Assembly (NCBI RefSeq): GCF_009735645.1 | Contig: NZ_CP032550.1 | Location: forward strand, 558,001 to 622,000 | Length of the DNA: 64,000 bases | From: Microbacterium oryzae | GTDB lineage: Bacteria > Actinomycetota > Actinomycetes > Actinomycetales > Microbacteriaceae | Direction of reading: 5' to 3' | In this document: positions 19,833 through 28,947 of the stretch, piece by piece | Position numbering within the stretch: the first letter of the stretch is position 1 | Layout of the letters: every line of letters starts with the position of its first letter | The notes under the pieces: model-generated | The model's input: only the letters and a program-made list of their open reading frames with translations | What the model was told of the DNA's origin: nothing | Database searches by the model: none | Made by a program: the position numbers and the translations under genes

Positions 19833-21112
19833 CCACAGACGCCCTTCTCGCCTCAGACACCGCGGTGGACGCCCCCGAGGATCGCCTGCGCCGCGCGAAG
19901 GTGGCGTCGCGCTCCGTCGCACGGCTGACCAGCGACGAGAAGCGCGCCGCGCTGCACGCAATCGCGGACGCGCTCGTGGTGCATCGCGAGCGCATCGTCG
20001 CCGCGAACGCCGACGATCTGCGCCGCGGTGAGGAGCAGGGGATCGGGGCGTCGCTGCTCGACCGCCTGCGTCTGGACGCCGGCCGCATCGAGGCGCTCGC
20101 CTCCGCCGTGCGGCAGGTCGCGGCCCTGCCCGACCCGGTCGGGCAGCTCGTGCGCGGCCAGCGGATGTACAACGGCGTCATGCTCGAGCAGCGCCGCGTG
20201 CCGTTCGGCGTCGTGGGGGTCATCTATGAGGCGCGTCCGAACGTCACCGTCGACATCGCCGCGCTCGCCCTGCAGTCGGGCAACGCCGTCGTCCTCCGCG
20301 GCGGCAGTGCTGCGCGCTCGTCGAACACCGTGCTCGTGGACGTCATGCGCGGCGCGCTCGAAGCGCAGGGGGTCGCTCCCGACGCCGTGCAGACCGTCGA
20401 CGACTTCGGGCGCGACGGCGCGCGTGCGCTCATGCGCGGTCGCGGCCTCGTCGACGTGCTCGTGCCGCGGGGGAGCGCGAACCTCATCGAGACGGTCGTC
20501 ACGGAGTCGATCGTGCCCGTCATCGAGACCGGCGCCGGCAATGTGCACGTGGTGCTCGACGAGAGCGCGCCGGACGACTGGGCGCGCGACATCGTCGTGA
20601 ACGCCAAGGTGCAGCGGCCGTCGGTGTGCAACGCCGCCGAGACCGTGCTCGTCGTGCGCTCGGCCGCCGAGCGCCTCGTGCCGGCCGTCGTCGCGGCCCT
20701 TCAACACGAGGGGGTGACCGTGCACGGCGACGACGCCGTCGCGTCGCTGGCATCGGATGTCGTCCCCGCGACCGAGGAGGACTGGGAGACCGAGTACCTC
20801 AGCCTCGACATCGCCATGCGCGTCGTCGACACTCTCGACGACGCGATCGCGCACATCCGCCGCTACAGCACCGGTCACACCGAGTCGATCGTGACCGCCG
20901 ATGCGCGCAACGCCGAGCGCTTCCTTGACGAGGTCGATTCCGCTGCCGTGTTCGCGAACGCCTCCACGCGCTTCACGGATGGCTCGGAGTTCGGCTTCGG
21001 CGCGGAGGTGGGCATCTCCACGCAGAAGCTGCACGCCCGCGGGCCGATGGGTCTTCCCGAGCTGACCAGCACCAAATGGATCGGGCGTGGCTCCGGTCAG
21101 GTGCGCGGCTGA
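19829..21112 (+). CDS. proA: Glutamate-5-semialdehyde dehydrogenase (gamma-glutamyl phosphate reductase)
   Basis: Second step of proline synthesis, NADPH-dependent reduction of gamma-glutamyl phosphate; 427 residues in the aldehyde-dehydrogenase fold. GVIYEARPNVTVD is the family signature, and the catalytic cysteine is C267 in QRPSVCNAAET. The C-terminal HARGPMGLPELTS is also typical. The ATG overlaps the proB stop, consistent with channeling of the labile intermediate by coupled synthesis of the two enzymes. Confidence 0.97.
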
Positions 21113-21156
21113 CGGTAAGCTGGAACGGTTCGCCCGCCCCGAGAACGGAAGCTCAA

Positions 21157-21360
21157 ATGGACCTCGCCACCGCGATCTCGACCCTCGCCGCTGAATCCGA
21201 GCACGGCAACGTCGCTCTGGAGACGTTCCCCTACGGCCTCCTGGCATTCGGGGTCTTCGGCGTGCTCGCGCTCATCATGGCGTCGTACCGCAACGTGGCC
21301 AACCGCCACGTGGGTGCCGACGGCCACGCGTCGAGCCAGGCAGACGGCGCAGGCCACTAG
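21157..21360 (+). CDS. Small single-pass membrane protein
   Basis: Predicted 67-residue protein with an acidic N-terminus, one transmembrane helix (residues ~27-43, [17 protein letters not shown]) and a His/Gly-rich tail. It lies between proA and nadD; similar short unannotated membrane proteins occur at this position in related genomes. No function is recognised. Confidence 0.6.
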   Translation: MDLATAISTLAAESEHGNVALETFPYGLLAFGVFGVLALIMASYRNVANRHVGADGHASSQADGAGH

Positions 21361-21370
21361 GTCTCGGACG

Positions 21371-21970
21371 GTGACGACCTCGACGCGCGCTCCGCGGATC
21401 GGCGTGATGGGCGGGACATTCGACCCCATCCATCACGGCCACCTGGTGGCGGCGAGCGAGGTCGCGACCTCGTTCGATCTCGACGAGGTCGTCTTCGTGC
21501 CCACGGGACAGCCGTGGCAGAAGGAGAAGGTCTCCGCCGCGCAGGCGCGCTACGAGATGACGGTCATCGCCACCGCCTCGAACCCACGCTTCACGGTCAG
21601 CCGGGTGGACATCGATCGCGGCGGGCTGACCTACACGGTCGACACCCTGCGCGACCTGCAGGCGGAACGGCCGGACGCGGAGCTGTTCTTCATCTCCGGC
21701 GCGGACGCCGTGGCGCAGATTCTCAGCTGGCGGGACCATCATGAACTGTGGGAGCTGGCCCACTTCGTCGCCGTCTCGCGTCCCGGTCACGTGCTGAGCA
21801 CGGACGGACTGCCGGGAGGTGTCGTGAGCAGCCTCGAGATCCCCGCGCTGGCGATCTCCTCCACCGATTGCCGCGACCGCGTGAGCCGCGATCTTCCCGT
21901 CTGGTACCTCGTGCCGGATGGCGTGGTGCAGTACATCGCGAAGCATCATCTGTATCGGAGCAAGTCATGA
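21371..21970 (+). CDS. nadD: Nicotinate-nucleotide adenylyltransferase
   Basis: NAD biosynthesis enzyme joining ATP and nicotinate mononucleotide; 199 residues. The nucleotidyl-transferase signature [11 protein letters not shown] is at residues 14-24 and the ISSTxxR motif near the C-terminus ([11 protein letters not shown]). The start is GTG 21371, 10 bases after the previous stop; the next in-frame Met lies inside the conserved core. Its end overlaps the following gene in ATGA. Confidence 0.96.
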   Translation: MTTSTRAPRIGVMGGTFDPIHHGHLVAASEVATSFDLDEVVFVPTGQPWQKEKVSAAQARYEMTVIATASNPRFTVSRVDIDRGGLTYTVDTLRDLQAERPDAELFFISGADAVAQILSWRDHHELWELAHFVAVSRPGHVLSTDGLPGGVVSSLEIPALAISSTDCRDRVSRDLPVWYLVPDGVVQYIAKHHLYRSKS

Positions 21971-22983
21971 GCACATCAGACGGTCGTCCGCTCACACGAC
22001 GTCAGCTGCGTGAGCTGCGCCAGACCGGACAGCACCCGATCATCCCCGCCGAGGACGTCGCCGCGTCCGCAGAGGAGGACGACGAGAGCGAGCATGAGGT
22101 CGTCGCGCCCGACGCACCGGAGCGCGACGACGAGGTGAGCGAGCTCGTGGAGAGCGAGGCCGACGAGCCAGCAGCCGCGTCGGAGGAGCCGACGGGGGAG
22201 GTCGTCGAGGACCCGGTCGCCGCGGAGACGACCGATCCGCACTCGGCCGACCCCGGCCATCCGCGCCTCACCCGTCGTCAGCTGCGCGAGCAGGAGCGGC
22301 TGCGCACCGACGCGCTCGCGACCATCCCGGCAGTCGACGGCGACGACGACGAGCCGATCGAGGCGACCATCGTCACCGACGAGGTGCCGCAGGCCGCCGA
22401 GCCGATCGAGGCGCAGGACGCGCCGGAGGCGCCCGTCGAAGCGGAGGAGTCGCCGGCGCTCGTGCGCGAGGCGGAGGCTCCTCGCGCCACCCTGCGACCG
22501 GGCTTCGGCGAGAACATCGCGATCGACGAGGTCACGCATTCGCCGGCGTCGTTCGACGAGCTCCTCACGCACCCGCACGAGACGAGCGGGTCGGCATCGG
22601 CGCCGAGCACCCTCATCCTCGATGAGATCCCGGCGACCGCCGCGCTCAGCGCGCCGATCACCGCCACCGGCGAGCTGCTCATCACGAGCTCGCACAAGCT
22701 GCCCGAGGGCTTCGGCTCCAGCGGGGCAGCTCGGGGCACGACCGACGGCCGCGAGGTCGACGCCGTGCTTCTCGACGGGGAGCTCCCGCTCTCGTCGTCG
22801 CCGACGCCGATCGCCGCCAGCAGTGCGGTGTCGACGTCCAAGAGCCCGGGAGAGGTCATCCGGCCTCCCGTTCCCGAGAAGAATCAGAAGCTCGTGCTGA
22901 CGCTCGGCATCACCGCTGCGGGCCTCGGCATCGTCGTGGTCGGTGCGGTCGTCATCGCATGGACCACAGGAGTATTCGGATAA
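21967..22983 (+). CDS. Acidic tail-anchored hypothetical protein
   Basis: Predicted 338-residue protein between nadD and rsfS. Residues 1-~300 are disordered, rich in Glu/Asp/Ala/Pro. A motif LTRRQLRE occurs twice, at residues 9-16 and about 98-105. A single C-terminal transmembrane helix (~312-332) precedes a very short tail, giving a tail-anchored topology with the acidic domain in the cytosol. The start overlaps nadD, and the stop TAA shares one base with the rsfS ATG. Equivalent proteins are found at this locus in relatives but have no assigned function. Confidence 0.75.
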   Translation: MSTSDGRPLTRRQLRELRQTGQHPIIPAEDVAASAEEDDESEHEVVAPDAPERDDEVSELVESEADEPAAASEEPTGEVVEDPVAAETTDPHSADPGHPRLTRRQLREQERLRTDALATIPAVDGDDDEPIEATIVTDEVPQAAEPIEAQDAPEAPVEAEESPALVREAEAPRATLRPGFGENIAIDEVTHSPASFDELLTHPHETSGSASAPSTLILDEIPATAALSAPITATGELLITSSHKLPEGFGSSGAARGTTDGREVDAVLLDGELPLSSSPTPIAASSAVSTSKSPGEVIRPPVPEKNQKLVLTLGITAAGLGIVVVGAVVIAWTTGVFG

Positions 22984-23357
22984 TGGCAACACAGTCGTCC
23001 ATCGACATGCTGCAGATCGCCGCGGCCGCGGCCGATGGCAAGGGCGCAGAGGACCAGGTGGCGCTCGACGTCTCCGAGCCGCTGCCGCTCGTGGACATCT
23101 TCCTCATGGCGACGGGGCGCAGCGAGCGCAACGTCGCCGCGATCGCCGACGCGATCGAGGAGAAGCTCCTCGAGGCCGGGCACAAGTGCCTGCGCCGTGA
23201 AGGACGCACGGAGGCGCGCTGGATCCTCCTCGACTTCGGCGATCTCGTCGCGCACGTCTTCCACCAGGAGGAGCGCTCGTTCTACGCGCTCGAGCGTCTG
23301 TGGAAGGACTGCCCGGTCGTTCCCATCGACCTGCCCGCGACGCGCCCGGCGGACTGA
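22983..23357 (+). CDS. rsfS: Ribosomal silencing factor RsfS
   Basis: 124-residue RsfS/Iojap protein that binds L14 on free 50S subunits and blocks subunit joining during starvation. Typical features are the SEPLPLVDIFLMATGRSERNV segment, the WILLDFGDLVAHVFH core and a YALERLW C-terminus. Its ATG overlaps the stop of the upstream gene. With nadD this is the conserved nadD-rsfS neighbourhood. Confidence 0.96.
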   Translation: MATQSSIDMLQIAAAAADGKGAEDQVALDVSEPLPLVDIFLMATGRSERNVAAIADAIEEKLLEAGHKCLRREGRTEARWILLDFGDLVAHVFHQEERSFYALERLWKDCPVVPIDLPATRPAD

Positions 23358-23363
23358 GCGGAT

Positions 23364-23392
23364 TTCACCGCTCCGACACCGTCGTGTAAGCT
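23364..23392 (+). promoter_or_regulatory. Promoter of tRNA-Ala
   Basis: TTCACC (23364-23369) and TAAGCT (23387-23392) with a 17-base spacer. The TSS would fall near 23399, about 31 bases before the mature tRNA. A perfect 9-base hairpin TTGTCCGGG/CCCGGACAA (23400-23424) fills the leader. Confidence 0.6.
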
Positions 23393-23429
23393 AAAGGAGT
23401 TGTCCGGGGCTTCTACCCGGACAACATCT

Positions 23430-23505
23430 GGGCCTGTGGCGCAGCTGGTAGCGCACCTGCATGGCATGCAGGGGGTCAGGGGTTCGAGTCCCCTCAGGTC
23501 CACCA
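23430..23505 (+). tRNA. tRNA-Ala (anticodon GGC)
   Basis: Complete cloverleaf of 76 bases: acceptor GGGCCTG/CAGGTCC (one G-T pair), D arm GCGC-AGCTGGTA-GCGC, anticodon stem CCTGC/GCAGG with loop ATGGCAT (anticodon GGC at loop positions 34-36), T arm GGGGTTCGAGTCCCC, discriminator A and an encoded CCA. It reads GCC/GCT alanine codons. A hairpin and T-run follow immediately. The 3' end borders an accessory segment, so it is a possible integration site, though I find no second copy of its 3' end in the window. Confidence 0.98.
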
Positions 23506-23509
23506 TCAG

Positions 23510-23535
23510 AACCCCCGCTTCGGCGGGGGTTTTCT
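23510..23535 (+). terminator. Intrinsic terminator of tRNA-Ala
   Basis: AACCCCCGC (23510-23518), TTCG loop, GCGGGGGTT (23523-23531), then TTTCTCG. It begins 5 bases after the tRNA CCA end. Confidence 0.9.
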
Positions 23536-23833
23536 CGTTTCGGGGCATGCTGGGCTGAGGTTTAGCGAGAGCGAGATCGCGCCGGCCGCGCGTCGGTCGC
23601 ATCTCACCTCAAGCACGGTCCGCGAACGCAGTGGCGTTGCGGACTCAGCGCTGAGGATCCGTGCGCACTCAGGGAACTCATCGTGCGCGGTTCCGTGTCG
23701 GCCAGCCAACCCCTCGTGCGAGTCGATCCGATCGACTCCGCCGTGTCGGCTATTCTCAGGGCTGAGAGGCCCCGGGGCGACATCTCATCACGTCACGTCA
23801 TGCATTGAGACTTGAGGCCGAGGGTGGGGACCT
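23532..23833. other. Non-coding boundary region
   Basis: About 300 bases between the tRNA-Ala terminator and the next gene. No conserved ORF, RNA gene or repeat of the tRNA end is seen. Composition shifts to lower GC toward the right. The segment marks the border between the core run and accessory DNA. A promoter for the downstream membrane-protein gene must lie here, but no convincing box pair is visible. Confidence 0.5.
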
Positions 23834-26410
23834 ATGACCGCGTCGCGTGCCGAGGAGAGCCGAGCGTTCAGAGACACTCTGCCGTCGATAACTGCTGTCG
23901 TGCTCAAGGGCATCGCTTTGCTGATCGGTGCGGTACTCATCGTCGCGGGCACGGGAGTCGTGTCGGCGTTCGCATCTTGGCGCTTGGCACCGCTGTCCGC
24001 GAGCGTCGGCGACGACGCCGCGGCCGGAATCGCCAATGGCATGGATCGCTTGGCGATGGTCTCGGTCGACGTCGGGACGACGGTGGACGTGCAGCTCGAC
24101 CTTGAGGTCGACAGCGACGACCCCGTTCTCGAGGATTCCGCGCAACGCGCGCTGCTCGAAAGCCCGTTCCTGATCTTGAGCGCGACGGGCAACGTCGAAC
24201 TCGACAGCGCGGGCGGGTTCGTGGATCTCCGTCCGACCGCGATCACAACCACAACGACCTCTGACTCCGCGGTGCTGTCGCTGCGCCTTGTCTCCGATGA
24301 ACTCGACCCGGCGACCGGTCCGTACATCCTGCGCTACACCGCACCCTTCTCCTCCGAGGCTCACGTCGTGCTTCACACCAGCGATGAGTGGCTCGTCACG
24401 AGCGCACTGCCACGCACCCTCATCGAAGAGCAGACGGACTCCTCGGCGACGAGCGTCCGACTCCCATCTAATTCCATCGATCAAGAGGTCCAGTTCGGAT
24501 TCAGCGCCAGCTCTGTTCTGGCCGGGGACTGGCGCCAGGCGTCGGGCACCGGTCACTCCGTGGATGCGACCGGAGCGGCGGCACTGTTCTGGACGTTCTT
24601 CGCCTGGGCAGGTTTCTACCTGTGGCTCTTGCGGGACAGGAGAGGGCGCTCCGCCATTCGCGGATACGTCCCGACCGCTTGGAAAGACCTCGGTCCGCTG
24701 ATCGGCGCGCTGGCGTTGTTCAGCCTCGCCCGGCTTCTCGGAGAAGTCGGCAACTGGCTCGCCAGCTGGCAGCGCTCTGTGCCGACGGATCGAGTGCCCA
24801 CCGATGCTGAGGAGCTCATGCTGCTCCTCGGCCGGGGAGCCCCGCCTGTGGCGATTTTCACGCTTGCTTTCGCATGGGCTTGGAGCCTCATCTTTCGACG
24901 GCGCCAAGCTCGGGTTGCCTCACGCTGGTGGGCGATCGGCATCGCTCTGGCCTGCGCAGCCACCACAGCGACGATCCTTCTCGTGCTCCTGGCGACGCCG
25001 CTCGAGTGGGATATCGGCAGCTCGACATCGTCCCCGTCCTTGAGCCGCGCGGTTTTCGTGGCGGCCGTCGGGTCGCTCGTTATCGGCGCTGGCCTCGTGA
25101 TCAAGACGATGTCTGGCAGGTACGCAGTCACCGGCGCTTTCGCGACCGTGGTCTTGGGGATGGCCTTCGCAGGGCTCTCCTCGGTGTATCGGATTGAGTG
25201 GGTCGGTGTGGCGACCCACGTGCTCGTGGTATTCGTCGTGGTGTTCGCACTTTGCGCGCTGGTCAACGCCGTGGCGTGCAGCATCGGCAGCGCCGACCGC
25301 GTCGTTCGCTTGTGGTCGATGCTGGCGACCGCCGCGATCGTCGCGGTCACCACCGGGCCACGAGTCTTCGCTGCCTATGATTCGGTCGGTCTGTCCGAGG
25401 CGAGCTCGCTGCTGTATCTCTTTGTCGACCCGATCCTGATCGCCCTCTCGACGCTCCTCGTAGTCGGCGTGACGCGCGTGCGTCCGGAGCTTCCCGCCTG
25501 GACGTACCGTGCGTTGTTCTTCATTGCCGCGGTGTTCTTCTTCCGATTCTCGACCTTTGCGGCGATCCCGCTCTCGCTCGTCATCGGTTGTGTGCTGCTG
25601 CGAACGGTACTCCTGCGCCGCGACGCCACGAGCCGTTGGTTCCTCCGCAGTGAGCCCGCTCTCGCCTCGTCGGTTCGGGATTTCATCCGAGACGTCGGCA
25701 GGCGGAGGATGGACCGCGACTTCGCGGATGGGCTGCGCAAGAAGGTCGCCAAGGGCGACGTACCCAGCGACGACCTCGACAAGACGAAAGAAGCTATCGC
25801 TCGCGTCCACTACGAACCGGTCGCCATGAACTCTGCTGCGATGAACGCCGGCGGCATCCCGGGCGGAGCCCTGCGTCGAGCCGCGTTTGGCGCCGCCGTA
25901 GCAACCGTGGCCGGCGCACCGTTCGCGCTCGACTCGATCAGCTACATCCTGGGTGTAGCTGACGACGCCAACGGGCCGTTCGTTCTGGTCGCCCTCCTCG
26001 GGGCGCTTCTGGGGCTGCGTTTTCCCCTCTACGGCTTCGCATTCGGGTTCCTTTTCCCTGCTCTGCGCGGAAACCGCGGCCTGACCAAAGCCCTCGTCGC
26101 CGCGATGGTCCTGGTCATCACCGAAGCCATCGTGCTGCTCATTCCGTTCGCGTGGGATGCGAGCCTGCAGAGCACCCTGCTGCTGCGCGTGGTGCAGTTG
26201 CTCACGGTGTTCTTAGCGCTCGGATTCGCGTTCGACCTTCGATCTCTCAAGTCCGCAGGCCTGGGCCTCGATCGCGTGGGCGACGTGTACAGCGTGAACC
26301 GATTGGTCGTATGGAGCTCGGGACTGCTCGTCGCGGCCGCTGCTGCGTTCGCCACTTCATTGCTCGACACCGCGGCGGGAAGCCTCCTCGCACTCATCAC
26401 GGGTCGCTAG
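23834..26410 (+). CDS. Large polytopic membrane protein of unknown function
   Basis: Predicted 858-residue integral membrane protein. An N-terminal helix (residues ~20-48) is followed by a ~190-residue probably extracytoplasmic beta-rich domain (50-245), then about ten hydrophobic helices to ~600. A cytosolic charged loop (~610-670, RRRMDRDFADGLRKKVAKGDVPSDDLDKTKEAI) precedes four or five more helices. The layout recalls large DUF6185-type actinobacterial membrane proteins, but that is tentative. Wobble positions contain far more A/T than neighbours (TTG, TCT, GTA codons), pointing to acquisition by transfer. No catalytic motif or partner gene is visible. ATG 23834 follows GGGTGGGGA. Confidence 0.7.
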   Translation: MTASRAEESRAFRDTLPSITAVVLKGIALLIGAVLIVAGTGVVSAFASWRLAPLSASVGDDAAAGIANGMDRLAMVSVDVGTTVDVQLDLEVDSDDPVLEDSAQRALLESPFLILSATGNVELDSAGGFVDLRPTAITTTTTSDSAVLSLRLVSDELDPATGPYILRYTAPFSSEAHVVLHTSDEWLVTSALPRTLIEEQTDSSATSVRLPSNSIDQEVQFGFSASSVLAGDWRQASGTGHSVDATGAAALFWTFFAWAGFYLWLLRDRRGRSAIRGYVPTAWKDLGPLIGALALFSLARLLGEVGNWLASWQRSVPTDRVPTDAEELMLLLGRGAPPVAIFTLAFAWAWSLIFRRRQARVASRWWAIGIALACAATTATILLVLLATPLEWDIGSSTSSPSLSRAVFVAAVGSLVIGAGLVIKTMSGRYAVTGAFATVVLGMAFAGLSSVYRIEWVGVATHVLVVFVVVFALCALVNAVACSIGSADRVVRLWSMLATAAIVAVTTGPRVFAAYDSVGLSEASSLLYLFVDPILIALSTLLVVGVTRVRPELPAWTYRALFFIAAVFFFRFSTFAAIPLSLVIGCVLLRTVLLRRDATSRWFLRSEPALASSVRDFIRDVGRRRMDRDFADGLRKKVAKGDVPSDDLDKTKEAIARVHYEPVAMNSAAMNAGGIPGGALRRAAFGAAVATVAGAPFALDSISYILGVADDANGPFVLVALLGALLGLRFPLYGFAFGFLFPALRGNRGLTKALVAAMVLVITEAIVLLIPFAWDASLQSTLLLRVVQLLTVFLALGFAFDLRSLKSAGLGLDRVGDVYSVNRLVVWSSGLLVAAAAAFATSLLDTAAGSLLALITGR

Positions 26411-26690
26411 TGCCCGTATGTTGTCGGCGGCGCTCGAAAAGTGAACACTCAACGATCGGATAGTGATCACTTGAAAGGAATGTGCTCTGATTCGCGGGCT
26501 CGTTGCGGAGCGCGTGTCGAAGGCGGCGATCGCGAAGCGGCTGGCGGTGTCGCGAACGACGGTCTAAGCGGCACCGAAGACCAGGAGGGCCTTACCCTCC
26601 AGGGTCGGGTCCGCGACCACCGAGTGCTTGATTCTCCTCTTGCCGACGTCGCATCGGCCGTTATATCGACAGTATTGGGACTGATATCAG
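26411..26690 (+). pseudogene. Transposase N-terminal fragment (IS remnant)
   Basis: Translation from about 26488 reads IRGLVAERVSKAAIAKRLAV then SRTTV and a stop at 26566. This is the N-terminal helix-turn-helix of an IS21/IS30-like transposase, cut off after ~30 residues. Just before it, 26440-26475 has short repeated motifs (GTGAACAC, GTGATCAC) that resemble the multiple binding sites of IS21-type ends. The rest of the element is missing; 26570-26690 shows no ORF. It is a degraded insertion sequence next to a decayed gene. Confidence 0.55.
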
Positions 26691-28010
26691 ACCGGGATGG
26701 TCCGCGCGTCCTTAAGGTCACTCTCGAGCTCGGCCGATACCCCAGGCATGTGCTGAAGCACGACGTTCAGCGACATGACGGCCGCTTCCGGCGCTGACGC
26801 GTCCAGAGGCAGACCGGGAAATAGCGTTGTGGCACGTCCGAAACCGCCTGCCACTTGGTTGCATCCTTAGCCACCTCGCCGACCGGCGAGTCCATGGTGA
26901 CTTCAGCTGCGGGGCGATCCGTACCGGGAGTAGCCGGGTTCGAGGCGCGGCAACCCTCCGACCACGCGACGATGCCAGTCGGCGACGGCGCCGAGCGCGT
27001 GATGGTCGAGCGATGTCATGCCGTTGGCGTTTACGGTACCGTCCGGAAGAACGGAGTCCCAGCGCTCCCATATCGTGGTCGCCCATCGTTACGGAGTAGA
27101 GGAAGGACAAGCCCGCCTCCTCGAGGACGAGGGAGTGCGCGGTGTCGCTATGGTCGGTGCTACTCAGCGCCTCGGCGACCAGCCGGGTTCCGGCGAAGCC
27201 CGTGGAGATCCGGTATCCGCGCTTGGCGACGATGTCCGCGAGCCGATCGCCTGCCTTCCGCAACTGCTCGTCGAAGAGGGTTCCGAAGGCGTTCGCGAGG
27301 ACGTACGCCGTCGCGGATGCATTGACGAGCCTGCCCAATGCCGTGATGTACTCGCGGCGGAAGGCGGCCAGCACGCGCGCGGCGAGAGCGGAGAAGTCGG
27401 CGGCATCCTCCTCCTGTCCCAGCAGCTCGGCGGTGGCCGCCATCTCGCGGGTGGTCTTGCATAGGAAAGCGGTCGCGACCAGATGCGGATGAGTCTTCGC
27501 GGCGGCGAGGTTGCTTGCCGGGGCGTCAGGGTCCAGCCAGTCGCCGAGCTGGAAGCCGCTGCTCCACAGCCCAGCGTCATCGAGGAGGTCCGACACCCGG
27601 CGGATGAGGGAAGTCATGGAGCCGTCGCTGTCGCGGAGGATGGCGAGATCCCCGTACTCCTGGTACGGCGTCCAGGAGAGGCTGACCGCGACATCGTTCC
27701 AGAGCGCTGTCGGGGACGATGGCTGGGACAGGGCGTCCGGCACCACTCAGGCGACAAAGCCCTTCTTGGCCTGCTCCGCGGCGAGGTCCTGCAGCGACGA
27801 CGTGAGCACGCCGCACGTCATACAGGTAGGCGGCGGGGGCCGGATGCGTTGATGTCGCCGGTCCATCCGAGCCGTTCGTCGCGCTGAGGGCAGTCGGTCG
27901 CGACTCCCACGAAGTTGTCGCGCATCGACCAGACGACGTTCGCGTGCAGCTGCGTCAGACGCGGGTGCGAGGTCTCGAACCAGCCTGTGCGGACCATGAC
28001 TGCTGGGGGC
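26690..28010 (-). pseudogene. Decayed GH78 alpha-L-rhamnosidase
   Basis: Pieces of one gene in shifting frames. Near 28000-27855: TGWFETSHPRLTQLHANVVW and NFVGVATDCPQRDERLGWTG, the GH78 active-site region. A frameshift then leads to LQDLAAEQAKKGFV, an in-frame TGA at 27749-27747, and a long stretch to ~27095 (VVPDALSQ, SWTPYQEYGD, GFQLGDWLDPDAPASNLAAA). A further shift at ~27093 continues with IWERWDSVLPDGTV and MTSLDHHALGAVADW, followed by a stop. The N-terminal domains are absent. At least three lesions make it non-functional. An intact copy would remove rhamnose from plant glycosides. Confidence 0.8.
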
Positions 28011-28064
28011 GTGCAGCAATCATCACTGGTGACGATGATGCAGGGCTTCCGCGGATCAGGACGG

Positions 28065-28886
28065 TCACGGGATCGTGATGACGAGGACCTCGGCCGTCGC
28101 CGTCGCCGGGTTGGTGAAGCGGGGATCGGGGAGGACCATGTGCTGGTGCACCGTCCCGAGCGAGAGCAGCTGAGGGCGGAACTGCGGCACGTCGCCGCAG
28201 AACGTGAATCGGCAGCCGGGTGCCGCGATGCGCACGATCTCGTCGCGTGCGGCATCCGCCGATCCGTTCATCGAGAAGGGGCTGTCGCGCAGGCAGATGT
28301 TCGCGACCGAGTGATCCGCGATGGTCGAGGTGAGCGGACGGGGCGGACCGAGCACCGCGCCCGTGGTGAAGTCCTCGAATCCCAGATAGTCGGTCTCGTG
28401 CTCACCGGAGATGTTGATGCGTCGTCCCGGCAGCGGGTTCACCGGAGTGCCGAAGTGGTTCACTCGCCCGCCCGAACCGGGCGCGGAGAAGCCGGATGTC
28501 GGACAGAGCGAATGGTCGTGCGGTGCGCCGAGCACGGTCGACGACACGAACTCGTCCATGGCGGAGGACTGGTTCTCGAAGACCTCCATCTCCTCGTCGA
28601 GCGCCTGGATCGTGCGCTTGCCGACGATGCGGTTCGGGGTGACCTCTCCGGGCGCCAGGATGCCGCGCGCATCCTTGAAATCGAACACCGCCTGCGCGGT
28701 CGCCGCGCCGAACTTGCCGTCGATGACGAGGAACATCTGGCCATCGCTCAGCAGGCTCAGCGCGATCTGGATGCAGGCCACGTGCGAGCCGTCCGCGCCT
28801 TGGAAGATGTGCGCGGCGTCGTCGACGAGACACGCGTCCAAGCGCGTGTCGGGGGGATCGGTGAAGAGACGGGATGCGAGTCCCAT
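28065..28886 (-). CDS. Peptidoglycan-binding-like domain protein (cluster ORF C)
   Basis: Predicted 273-residue protein, last gene of a three-gene cluster. Residues ~30-95 (IQIALSLLSDGQMFLVIDGKFGAATAQAV, VGKRTIQALDEE) match the PG_binding_1 repeat that binds cell-wall or other glycans. The remaining two-thirds has no recognised domain and ends in a beta-rich stretch. No signal peptide or lipobox is visible, so export, if any, is non-classical. ATG 28886 is chosen over ATG 28895 because the perfect AAGGAGG (28902-28896) abuts the latter but is 9 bases from the former. It is 61 bases downstream of ORF B. Confidence 0.65.
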   Translation of the reverse strand: MGLASRLFTDPPDTRLDACLVDDAAHIFQGADGSHVACIQIALSLLSDGQMFLVIDGKFGAATAQAVFDFKDARGILAPGEVTPNRIVGKRTIQALDEEMEVFENQSSAMDEFVSSTVLGAPHDHSLCPTSGFSAPGSGGRVNHFGTPVNPLPGRRINISGEHETDYLGFEDFTTGAVLGPPRPLTSTIADHSVANICLRDSPFSMNGSADAARDEIVRIAAPGCRFTFCGDVPQFRPQLLSLGTVHQHMVLPDPRFTNPATATAEVLVITIP

Positions 28887-28947
28887 GGGAATCATCCTCC
28901 TTGCCGGCTGTCGTCGGCTCTCGTGGGTTTCGAAAGGGCGGGCATGG

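Noticed and set aside
23282..23602. A minus-strand ORF crossing the tRNA-Ala
   Set aside because: It translates the tRNA itself and its flanks; a well-known spurious protein type.
23430..28064. Full integrative element with att repeats at tRNA-Ala
   Set aside because: No integrase and no second copy of the tRNA 3' end were found within the window.
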